64,000 nt of DNA from Tetrapyrgos nigripes (taxonomy: Eukaryota; Basidiomycota; Agaricomycetes; Agaricales; Campanellaceae), in NCBI GenBank assembly GCA_013368315.1, contig JAACJM010000030.1, forward strand, positions 496,001-560,000. The letters run 5' to 3'. The notes beneath the pieces were generated by a model, which saw only the letters and a program-made list of their open reading frames with translations, was not told the origin of the DNA and ran no database searches. The position numbers were made by a program, and so were the translations under genes. Below are positions 11,645-22,199 of this stretch, piece after piece; the first letter of the stretch is position 1; the number at the start of each line of letters is the position of its first letter.

Positions 11645-13341
11645 GCGACACAGGAGAAGACAGTTCACCCCGACCTAATCCTCCTGGTGCCTTCTTGGCG
11701 GCAGACGAAGCGGAAGTTGACGAGGAAGTAGCAGCAGCGGCTGTTGCTTAGGCTCTAGCTCCCCTTCTACCACCTTCAGTCAACAATCCTTGCTCACCCT
11801 CGATTTCCCAGATTTTTTGGTCACTTCTGACTTCTGCGTTGGTTTGGAGGATGATGAGGAATCCTGAGCGTCATTTCCAGTGGTAGCACCATTCGCAGCT
11901 TGTGCTCTCCATCTCCTCTTCGCCCCTTCCGTCAACATGCCTTGCTCTGCCTCTGTCTCCCATGGTTCCTTTTCCACTGCAATTGCACGAATCTTCCCAC
12001 TTGTACCAGTACTGGATCCACTTCCCTAATTGATACCGTCTTCATTATGATGGATAAGCCTCGCAGTTGGCCTTACGCTCTGCCTCTATTTCCCATGGTA
12101 CTTTGTAGACCTTCTTCTCGACTGTGACCTGGAGCACACCTTCTGGCGGTTCTTCCGTAGTCGGCTGAAGACTAACTTTGCGTCCAAGACCTTGCAAAGC
12201 CGCTTGGACACCTTCAGGCGATGCTCGTGTCTCTCCTAAATCGAGTATACGAAGCTTGAGAAAGAGGGTAGCGGGTATCAAGTCTTTGCGAAAAGCTTCA
12301 TCTCCGATGTCAGCCTTTTCGAATTGGATTACAGATCCACTTTGACTAGGGATGAGGGAAGAACCAGGTCAATGGCGTCTGCCGAGAGTTTGTTATGGAA
12401 AGCATGGAGCGTAGCAAGGCGTGGAAGAGGAGAATCGGCACGATTAGTGGATGGAGTGAAGCCACGACTAGTGGGCCCGAATTTACGTCCAGATGTAAAA
12501 GGTTCGTTGAAAGGTAATGAGGTGAAGAGATTATGAGACACGTCAAGGTATGTCAGCTCGGTAAAAGTGAAGAGGTTGGTAGGAATAGAGGTGAGAGCAT
12601 TATGTGAAATGTCAAGCGAGGTCAGCCTGTTTGCAAGGTCCACGAAACTTTTGGAGGAGAGAGGCAAGTATTGCTGCGAAGTTGTTAACGAAAAGTCTGT
12701 TCGAGCGCGTGCAAGAAAGAATCGGAACATACATCGATGACTTTCAGTGACCCAAACAGATATATCTCGTGTTGTATTTCTAAGATTTCGTTGCTGAAAG
12801 CTTTTAGTGTCTGCAAATCCCGGGCTTCAGACCGCGCTGGGTTGTCTCGTTTACTGCGCCGTTGAGCTGCGCTCGGCCCCGACGATAGTAGAGGTATCGG
12901 GCTGGGTACAGATTTGAGTGGATTTGAAGTGATGCCTAGGTGTATTTCGTATAGTTCAGGAGACGCTGCAGATTCAGAGAGAGCCTTGAATGATAGCCTG
13001 GGTCAAGGTTCAGTAAAACATAACTAGGCCCAAATGTTAATCACCTGTACTCCTAGCACGTTCAATCGTCTCGCGAACTGACCATCTACCGAGCGTATCT
13101 TCCGGAGGTGTAGCAGTTGCTCCAGGTATCCCGTCTTCCATCTGTTCCTTAATGTTCATTGCAGGAACGACTGGAGGCTCTTCTTTTTCCACCTGTTTTT
13201 GAGGACTTGATCGTCCAGCTGCTAATTTTGTCCTAGTTCTGACTGGGGCAGAACTTCGGATAGGTGCGGTGAAGACGACGGCTTCATTGGAGATCTAGAG
13301 GGAGTTGAATGAGGCCGAGGTAGACCCGACTGTCGCGGCAT
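11645..13341 (-). pseudogene. Leucine-rich-repeat protein, degraded
   Basis: A start at 13341 gives a Pro/Ser-rich N-terminus (MPRQSGLPRPHSTPSR...). After about 20 codons the frame must shift by one base (about 13280) to continue as APIRSSAPVRTRTKL. Introns lie near 13012-13060 and 12674-12733. The middle exon contains leucine-rich repeats (LTSLDISHNALTSIPTNLF, LTYLDVSHNLFTSLP; about 12490-12640). A WEIEAE-type motif then occurs three times: at about 12080, 11960 (PWETEAEQGMLTEG) and 11810 (IWEIEGEQGLLTEG), with stop codons between them. Agaric relatives have a second LRR block after such motifs; here the gene ends near 11645, next to the duplicated block. I read it as a truncated pseudogene. 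Fungal LRR proteins of this type are uncharacterised. Confidence 0.65.
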
Positions 13342-13748
13342 GGTGGTAGTCTGTAGAGGAAGAAGGAACACAATTTCTTTTCTGACTTCCATTACTGTAT
13401 CCAGTGTATATTCTCATTAGACGGTATAATAATACTGTAGTATTTCGACCGTTCGTCCACTTTGAAATTTGATGTATGACGCGATAAGTAGTTTTGGTCA
13501 AGGAACATGTTCGTTTTACTATATTAGGAAGGTTGCCGGCGAAGCCAGTCTTCCCACGGCCCTTTTTGGGTGATAAAAATGCTCAAAAAAGCTTCTGTGA
13601 TGCGTTACTCGATACCAAAATGACCATGTTCGAGGGGCCTTGTGATGCGCTAGAACATGTAGTCGAAATACTACAGTAGACCATACTGAGCTGGACCAAT
13701 CATTGACAGCTGTACAGCTTTTTAGCTTCTTCAACTTCGACCTTTAGG

Positions 13749-15641
13749 ATGGACTACTTCACGAACTGCTCCCAGTTTTCTGTTGGCACCTTGACCATCA
13801 ACAGCCTAGGAGGAGACCAGAACAACTATCACAACCCTGCGGCTCAACATGGACCATCCCGCAAGGCAGAAGATGTCGTGGTATGCGCCTTTCTGCTTGT
13901 CAGAGTGTTATAATTAGTTCACCATGATCACAGTATACTAAGTTTATTGCGAAGGAAGACCTCCGGGTTGTAGCTGAACTTCGTAGTGAACGAAAGTTTG
14001 ACGTTTACTCAGCAAGACATGAAGGCCGCATCGCTGTCGTCAAACAATTTCATGGACCACGAGCAAAAGAGGTCAGGCTGCAGCTTATATGTACTACCTC
14101 TATATGGAGCTGACATTTTGCCCTCCTCGAATCAGTACCTGAAGCGAGCACTCAAGTTTAATCATAGGGTTATGTGAGCTAATTCCAATATCTCGCAAAC
14201 TTTATACATCTAACCTCTGAGACTGCACGTACTCAAGGAACCCGCATTTTCTGTATCTGAAGGGGATTTCCCATCCGCTATCCGAGACTCACTTCATCGT
14301 CTTTGATGATGGTGAGTGTCTTATAATGTCTACCAGTCTACCCTCAAAGACTTTTTCCCTAGCCTGCAATGCAAATTTTGAATTCAGAGTAGCGTCTGCT
14401 TTGCAAGAGGACCAGACCCGGAGTGTCAGACTGGGGTTGAGCATTGTATGATTATGCTTCATTCCATCGCTTGCTTCAAAGACTAATTGAGCGTATTCAA
14501 CAGGTAGCTGGACTTTCGGTAGGACTAATGCTCAGACTTCTGACTTGGGCTCAAGAGTTACACTGATAGGCTGGTCTTGGATACCTCTTTCAGATAGGCT
14601 TACCGTTAAACCCTCTTCTAGAAGAGGTATACGCAACGTTACTCTTTCAAATAATTATGCTGACTATTCTCTAAAAGGTACTGGAGGTATACATTACCGA
14701 CGATGATGAGCTCAAAATTGGGTTTGAACCAGCGGGTCTGGGCATCTATGAGCAGGCAGAGGATGTTGAAAAAGTGGAGGACCTCCTTTGGAATCTTTTC
14801 AACAGACTGTGTCGCAAGGTGCGTTGACATGTATAATCACTACCTCCTTACCCTTTTCATGTTGCTCGTTCTAGACTTTCAACCGGGCGAACCGTTTTTT
14901 GTATCGTGAGTGTTACACTTGCATTTTTTGTCCCGGAAGCTAGCCAACGAGTCTCCGGTAGAAGATGAAAGCTTTCAGGACCAGCGATCTGCTATAATAT
15001 TGGAACTTGAACCACCTTATCCAGACTCAGACACCCACAGAGATACATCAGAGGTCTCTTCTGCGCCAAGCAATCCTCGAAGAGAGTTGGTATGGAAGGT
15101 GTCACGAAGAAGGCTGTCAACTGTCGCTCTGGTTGCCCAACAGTACCAGAACAATCTAAATCGTCTGCGCATCCTTGGACCGCTATCTCTGACTCTTCGA
15201 TATTTTGAGACTCGCCTTGGAGAACGCTCAAATTTCCGACATAGATGTCCAGGTTACCGAAAAGAGGAAATTAAGCTGACTGCTAATATCAAAGAGGTTG
15301 CTATCATCAATCACTCACCTCCGTCAAATAGTGAAATCTGTCTGGTTTGTGGTGAAGCTGTTAACGAGGAGGATGAGCTCGCTGGTGAAGTTCCCGCCCC
15401 CAATGCTTCCAAGAAGGAACAGATCGAGTGGAGGCGACGCCAAAACACGTTGGCGGTGAGGAGATCTAGGAAGAGAAAGTTGGAGCGTCAACAGATGTTG
15501 AAGAATAGGATAGACGAGTTGGAGAATAGGATGGACGAGGTGATGGTTGAGGCTGAATGGAACAATGTCCTGCTTCAGGTGGTGGAGCAGATTTTGAGGA
15601 GCCATGCGCCGTTCTTGTTTGATGCGGAAGAGTCGACGTGA
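13749..15641 (+). CDS. Kinase-like agaric protein with C-terminal bZIP-like region
   Basis: Exons that join in frame are 13749-13880, 13934-14071, 14136-14173 and 14238-14311. They code for an N-terminus MDYFTNCSQFSVGTLTINSL..., then ELRSERKFDVYSARHEGR and RIAVVKQFHGPRAKE, which resemble the N-lobe of a protein kinase (VVK as the ATP-lysine strand). Next come NPHFLYLKGIS and THFIVFDD, hinge-like. Exons between 14312 and 14930 are less certain (VRLGLSIVAGLS; GIYEQAEDVEKVEDLLWNLF). The last exon frame is open from 14910 to 15641. It carries HRCPGY and CLVCGE cysteine motifs, then a basic region NTLAVRRSRKR (N-x7-R as in bZIP proteins) and a heptad run (L, L, V) at about 15440-15540. I see no HRD or DFG motif, so catalysis is doubtful. 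A DNA-binding role of the tail is inferred. Confidence 0.55.
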
Positions 15642-15789
15642 GCAGCTTTGGCTGGCCATTCCGACTCTTGATAATCATCATTCATCCACCCTCCTCATCG
15701 TCGTTGTCGCTCATTTGCACATAAAACTCTCCCTAATACCACACCACACCACGTCTCATCTATTATCCCGGACTTTGAACATCAGATTC

Positions 15790-16263
15790 TGACGCCATTT
15801 CCTTGGGCTCAACCGAACCTGATGATTTCTCTGACCAGCGGATCCTTAACTCACGTTTACGAGGAAAAAAATTCTCGCAATGGCACATGGAGGCAGTTTC
15901 CTCAACAAAGAAGTCTTCGTCGTCCCCACGTTTGACGAAAATGAAGTAAAGGTGATTTGGGATCATTATAACAAACTCCGAGTCATCCGTCCACGTTGGG
16001 TATACCCTCGGCACCCGAATTCCGCGAGGTATAACAGCTTATCAATTGTGGTTGGAGGAGAGCAGGAACACGTTGGAAAATATGTGAGGGGGTATAATCA
16101 TACACGATCCGGAATGGTGTATGTGGATGTGGTGGAACATGTGGAAGGAAGGAGGGATTACCCCACCGGTGAAAGGTTGTGTCTGGAGATGGAGGATCTT
16201 TGCATGGCTTTCGAGAGCCACCGTGACAGAGCGCTGAACGATGGGGTAATGGTTGAGCAGTGA
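15790..16263 (+). pseudogene. Detached C-terminal domain of the Spt5-like protein
   Basis: This is a second copy of the last domain of the 6.3-10.8 kb gene. A frame from about 15880 runs 127 codons (MAHGGSFLNKEVFVVP ... RALNDGVMVEQ) and is highly similar to residues about 430-545 of the longer copy. Upstream homology extends to about 15780 (CCTTGGGCTCAACCGA) but in another frame. It has no promoter-proximal exon of its own and sits 240 bp after the bZIP-like exon. It is probably a non-functional fragment, unless it is spliced to the preceding gene. Confidence 0.6.
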
Positions 16264-16680
16264 AGTCCCGTTTTACAAGACTCCTCGGTCAGACTGATGA
16301 TCCAGGATTTTTTCTCTTTACACTGATTTGGCATCGTTTTGTTGTACTCTTTGTTACACAGCATACCCTGACCCTAATGACAATTGCTTTCAATGTAACG
16401 TTGACATACCTAGCTGGATCCACGTAAAACTATGACTGTAACTCTAATTCGCGTTCTTGATAATGTCTATGAGAAGGGAAGTAGTCATCGAAGCTGTACC
16501 AGCAGTATAAGTTACTAGATAAATGGCTACTATGACATGAAGGTGCGTAAAGTCATGATGCAGATATGAGTAAAAAAGTCATAGAGATAGAACAAAGAGA
16601 AGAAAACCCATAATTACACAAATTACATATGTAGATCGAAAAAAAGTCAGTCCAATATCTGAACTACGACTGCCTCAGTA
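15790..16680 (+). repeat. Copy 2 of the duplicated block, next to the NIMA-type kinase
   Basis: This is the partner of 10345-11200. Here the block runs without a break into the complete 3' end of the minus-strand kinase gene (stop codon at 16664-16666). This copy therefore looks like the original arrangement, and the other carries a clipped end of the kinase. Confidence 0.75.
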
Positions 16681-19564
16681 ACACCTGTCTAGCCTCCTCA
16701 CTCGCCTTCCTCGCACTCGCTACCGAAGGACGAGCACCACCCACAGGGGTGCCCAGTACCATCGCATCCCCGCCGGCATTGGAAAGAGAGTTCTTCCTTC
16801 TCACTGTCGCATTAACAGCCGCGACAGTCCTAAGGAAGTTTCCACTCGCTCTCTTCCCCATACTCTTAGCAGCGCCCATGGATGTCGCACGTTCTGTGCG
16901 TTTAATGAAAGGACTAGGAAGGTTCTCTTCATCAGCCAAGTCATAATCGGCTATCGGTGCAGACATCGTCCTCTGCATTGTTCTCGCCGTTCCACTTGAC
17001 GACGACGACGATCCTCCTGAGCGGACATTGGGTAATGGAGCCGTGTTGTTTGAATGGAGATGTGGATGAGGGAGAGGTTTCGGTAGAGTCTGTTGTGATG
17101 AAATAACGGGTGAGGGAGCTAGCGTAGCTGCAGAATCCGAAACCGATGATGGAAGAGTGCCAGAGCTGGCACCACGGCGAAGAGAACCACGTATAGAAGG
17201 TCGTCGTAACCTTGTAGGTGGTGCTGAACCTGAGCTCAATGATTGTTTACGATCACGAGAAGACGAAGGTTCGGTACCTGACGTCGAGCTCTCCTTTTCG
17301 CTTTCGCTCGCATTACCCCTGGACCTAGTCCTCTCTTTACGTCGGCTAGGTGAAGGTGGAGGACTTTCTGCTTCGTCTGCGCTGCTTTCCAAGTCATCGA
17401 GATCCTGCTCCGAGCAGGGCTTTCTGGAACCCAAATCGAAAATCTTAGTAAAGTCCAAGCCGACTTTAGGAGACTCAACAAAGAGTTTAGCCAGATCAGC
17501 AGGAGCAGGCGTAGTAAGCGCTTCTCCAGTAGCAGTGAGGATAACGCCCTTCATTGCTGACGCTGGAGTGAATAGTGGTCGTACAGCCGCCGGGGTCCGT
17601 ATGGCAGGGAAGGGACTGGGTGATCGTGGTTTGGCCTGTGCACGAGGAGTGCAGTTAGAGTGCGGTTCCAACACGTTCTGGACCTCTTCAAGGGGATTCT
17701 TCTCTTTGCGGCCTGGAGGATGTCCTTTTGGTTACATGAAAAGCAAAGGAAAAAGTCAATCGGTTACCTTTCACTGCCTTCTGCGCCTTTTCTTCAAGCT
17801 CTAACTTCAGGTCTTCCAGCCTCTGTTCCTCTTGGTCCAGCTCCTCTTCACGGCTGTGTATCCACTGCACCTGTTCCTCCACCTCAGCTCTAATCTGCTG
17901 CTCCCTGGTAACCCAGGCTTCGTTGAGCTCAGCCTCCCGTTTATTGACTGAACCTATAATTTCTTCTTCACGTTTCGCCATGGCAGCTGCTACTTCCTCT
18001 TCTCGTTGGTGGACCAGAACACGGAGCTCCTCTTCACGCCTCTCTATCGCTTCTCGAATGGCATTCTCGACGTCTTGTTGGCTATATTTGTAATGTTGCT
18101 GATATTGTCCAAGGGTATGCTGAAGAGAAGATATCTCAGCGTCCTTCTGTGATACGGCAGCGGATATATGCTGTTCTCGCTCATGGAGCTTATTCTCGCG
18201 AGCGAGAACTTCCCTCTCACGGGCTACGACAGCAGCTTTGTGGGCTTTGACGGTAGCAAGCCTAGAGAACGGCAAAAGTGGGTAAGACTTTGAGAATGGA
18301 CAAATTAGGAAAGTCAACCAACATTTTCTCGGTGTCCGAAACCTTCAGTACTAGTTCTAGCCTCTCATTCTGAAGCAGTGTAGTTGCGGATGGTCGCATG
18401 GCAGGCTAAGGTCCGAGACATCAGAGATGCGCTCGACAGACGGCACGGAATAACGTACGTTCAGATTCAGCATTGATTTGATGATAGCACCCAACGCTTG
18501 AGAATACCCCTTTGGGAGGGGAGGAATACGCCCGTTGCTAAGAACAAGACAATAAACCAGTCAAAACAGGAAATAATGCGGGAATGGTCCGAAGTTGCGC
18601 ACCGAATAAGGATACTCAGTTCAGCATGAGTCCTTGCCTCATGGAAAGGAGGCCTGAGGGCACATAGCTCGTACATCAGGCAGCCTAGCGACCAGATGTC
18701 GGATTTGGTATCGTATGCCTTTTCTTGCATTAGTTCAGGGGACATGTAATATGGAGTCTATGGGCCAAATCAAATTAGGATGCAAAGTTGAACTATTGAC
18801 GCAATTGACGACATACCCCGACGTATGTATTGGCAAAGCTAGCCTGTGTCGACAGAGCCTTCGACAGACCAAAGTCGCCCAGCTTAACTTTGTTGTTCTC
18901 GTCCAGAAAGACTGCGAAAGATGTCAGAATGAGCGAGAGGGAGAGGAAGCCTCAAGTACGCACCATTGTCGGGTTTAATGTCACGGTGCAAAATCTGTGT
19001 TCGCCTCTCACTTCCACCGGTCTCTAGACTTGCGGAGCCTGTGCTACCATTCCTTCCATGTCCATTAGGATGATGACAATGTTGCAGAGCGAGCAGGATT
19101 TGCATGAAGTAGTTCCAGATGGTATCCTCCGGAATTGGTCGGCCGTGCCTTTGAGCCTGTTTGATGATGGTTGAGAGGTCCCCACCTCCGCAGTATTCCA
19201 TAAGAATGTAGAGCATGCCAGCATCTCTATCAACATATCTGTCGTGATAGCGTACAATGTGGTCGTGATGTAGGTCTTTGAGGATGTTCCTATCCAGTGA
19301 CAGGGTCAACCAAGGTCGGGCGAGTACAAAATGACTACTCACACTTCAGCAACGATCTGCTTTCTGTCTCTCTCCGTCATTTTTCCAAAGTCCAGTTCTT
19401 TTCTGGCGAAAATCTGCAGGTTTTTCTCAATGAAGAGGTCTTGCTGCGAGATGACATAGACGCACCTGGCCATCCGACTTCCGGCGGACTTTTCGAATAA
19501 TTCCAAAGGAGCCATTTCCAATAACATCTACGGACTCATACTGGTCCAGGAAAGGGACCGCCAT
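16664..19564 (-). CDS. NIMA-related serine/threonine protein kinase
   Basis: Exons 19564-19466, 19413-19343, 19289-18964, 18911-18817, 18757-18603, 18537-18459, 18405-18323, 18261-17768 and 17724-16664 give one 820-residue frame with GT-AG introns. The kinase domain is N-terminal: glycine loop GNGSFG, lysine in [31 protein letters not shown], and [12 protein letters not shown]. An acidic/Gly-Ser insert of about 25 residues precedes HRD, as is common in fungal NIMA kinases. A long coiled coil follows (about residues 300-460, rich in Glu/Arg heptads). The rest is a Ser/Pro-rich tail with many S/T-P sites. NIMA kinases promote mitotic entry and chromosome condensation; the coiled coil normally mediates dimerisation. 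The ATG at 19564 gives [10 protein letters not shown], which fits the family start. The 3' end faces the duplicated Spt5-like tail. Confidence 0.92.
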
Positions 19565-19979
19565 GGTGGAAGAGAGAAGGAGAAGAGCGAGCGCAAATAG
19601 TGGTTCAAAATACAACTGCAAAACTGGTCACAGGTGTGACACCCCATAACGCGATGACCCACGTGGTCGCGAAGTTCAGAAGGGTCAGGTGCCTGACCTG
19701 ACCCGACAGCCGACAGCGTCTCGTGGAACGCGTGCTTCAGTCTCAGAGTCTGCTCTCGGTCTCTAGACGTAAATTCGCTGACGAAATGTACGATACACTA
19801 CAAGGGTCTACTGTATTCAACTATCTTTCACTTTTGTTAGACTATGATAACGATTAGAACAACTGCGTGAATTATCTGAGCCTTGAGCAATGAGTCAAGT
19901 AACCGCAGCCTGCAACATTGTGTGAGATATATCGACCTGTTTCTCTATTCCGAGAAAATAAGCACCAAGTTCTGAGGAT
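19565..19979. other. Intergenic, between kinase and transcription factor
   Basis: About 415 bp separate the kinase start from the end of the upstream transcription factor gene (both minus strand). It should hold the kinase promoter. I see no clear TATA box or repeat. Confidence 0.6.
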
Positions 19980-22199
19980 TTATAGGCTGAACTCACCCAT
20001 TGAGGAAGAAACGGACGCAAAGTGCCTCATTGCACCAATAATCTCCTCGCACATGGTACGCATACGTGTAGCTGAAAGAGGGCTGGACGGCAAACCACGA
20101 GTGCTCCGTATACCGTTGACAAAAGTTTGACAAACTTCCGTCCACAGCATCTAAATGAAAAGAAAAAATTCACTTTAGGACCAAATTATTCGTAACAGGG
20201 ATCAAAGTCAAAACTGACTGCAAGGATAGGATCTACAGTCGGCATCTCCCTTATATCTACTCTTCGTACTGCTTCCGCAACTTCTCTGGCTGCGTTGACC
20301 ACACGTGCAAAGGAGTTCATGTCTTGATTCGCAAATGGAGAATGCAAACGAATCACCACGATGCGAGCCAGTGTATGAAGACATAATCGGTCATGAGGAG
20401 AAACTATTAAAGACGAGCTTGATCTTGTGCATGTATCTGAAGCAATAGGAGGTAGCTGATGCTGAATGAGACGCTGAATGAGCGAATCAACTGCAACGAA
20501 CGATCTCTGTAGCTTCTCAGAGTGAGGATCTATTAGTTCAATAGTGAGCATACAACGAGGCTATGATGATAGGGATCCAAACGTACCAGCTCGATACTGC
20601 ACAGCAATCGGTGTAGCCTGCTCGAATAGAATCCCAGTTTTGGCGTACAACGCATTAACAGATGTTGCCGCATCCGGCACGTTCATCAAGAACTTTTGCA
20701 CGGTGTTGCCACCGTTATCAGCTTCTCTACTGGTTGAACCCTACCCATTGCCATAAGAAAATTGAAGCCTGCTCAAAACGAAATTACTTACCTCTTTGTA
20801 CTCGGAAAAATCGACGGGCCAAGGAGTATCCACTCCTGCATTTGCCGTCGTGTATGCAATGTTGGACGGTAATCTATCCACAGCAGTCCAAACATTATTC
20901 AGCCACAAAACCGTCCAGAACGCATGTATCCGTTCCTCTTCTTCCACGGCATCCCTAGACATTGGTAACATTTCCCCAGTACCAATTGCACTCTCGCCCA
21001 GACTAGTCCCACTACTAGAATGTCCAAAGCCACTGTAATTCCCACTTCGCGTCATCTTATTGAGTCTCGCAGACAAAACCAACGAAACAGCAGCTACAAC
21101 ATGATATCTACCTTCCATTATTCTCCCATTGCAAAACAGATAATTCGCTATCAGAACCTCTGCCTGAATAGTATGAAGAACCTTCTGCGAACAATTTGCT
21201 TGAAGTCCAGACGAGATATTTAGCAAGGCTCTTCTGACGAACGCCACTCGTAGTTCAGAAGAGTCTGCGAATGATGACCCTTCTAGCCTGGAGCTGACTA
21301 GGTAAATCGCATTGAGAAGGGCCTGAGTAGGGCGCTCTGCTACGTGGTCATTGAAGACCGTCTGGCTGAAGCGCTTGATGTCCAGAAAGAAACCAAAATT
21401 GAAACCGGTTTGTTGAGAAGCGTGGGTCAGAAAGCTTTGGATGCTACGACAGAAAAAGAGAGAAATCAGGTTCATTGCGACTACCAATGCCCTGTAAAGA
21501 AGAACTTACAGTCTATGATGCAAATCTGGATGTGACTCCTGTGGACATGATGAATGCGAGGTAACTCAGTATGCTTTCTACTGCATATGAACGAGGTTTG
21601 CTTACTTCCAGTAGGCGAGCGCTTTGAATGATATCGATATTGGGGGTCTGTGTCGTTGCAGGTACTGTCCAGGAAGCTACTAGTCAGTATGGAAGGAGCT
21701 CATTCTACGAAAAAATACTCACTAGGCCGAGATTGCCTGATCCTTTGGAGGCTCTGGGGTGATTGTCCAAAGTGACCAGTATAGGGATTCCTCAAAGTCA
21801 TAGAATTTGGGCTTCCACTCTGCAAGTCCTCTATTCTAGCTTCAAGAACAGCAATCTGATCTTCGAGCTGCTGAGTTCTGGTGAGACCGTGTTCGGTATA
21901 TTCGCAGTCGGCGAATGCACCCGTTGAGCGGGAACAGGGACCACAGACGGGCTTTTGGGCATCACATCTCTGTAAGGTGTAACGAGCATGGTTAGGTCAA
22001 AGTACTAAAGAGAAGCTATGATTATCAAGGAAAGGTACTTGCAATTTTTCGTCTCCTATACATTGACAACCGACGAGAAATGTTAACCGTAAAGCATTTT
22101 GGGAACTTGAAAGGAAACGTACCTGCAGTTGGAACATGCTTGTCCTTTGTGCAACGTCTGGCCTCCTAATCCTCGCGGCGGGGATTGTCTTGGAGGCAT
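19980..22199 (-). CDS. Zn2Cys6 fungal-type transcription factor
   Basis: Exons 22199-22123, 22055-22043, 21969-21723, 21679-21606, 21538-21510, 21443-20792, 20740-20587, 20529-20219 and 20150-19980 give a 575-residue frame. The N-terminus carries the binuclear zinc cluster CSNC-x6-C-x6-CGPC-x9-C (about residues 23-52), followed by a coiled-coil-like linker (LTRTQQLEDQIAVLEARIED). The middle region (ALLNAIYLVSSRL, HTIQAEVLIANYLFCNGR, HAFWTVLWLNNVW, LPSNI) is the fungal-specific transcription factor domain. Such proteins bind CGG-containing sites; the target pathway cannot be told. Splicing is unusual: the second exon is only 13 nt, and the next intron (22042-21970) starts with GCAAGT, so it is a GC-AG intron. 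No GT donor there keeps the zinc cluster in frame. Confidence 0.88.
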
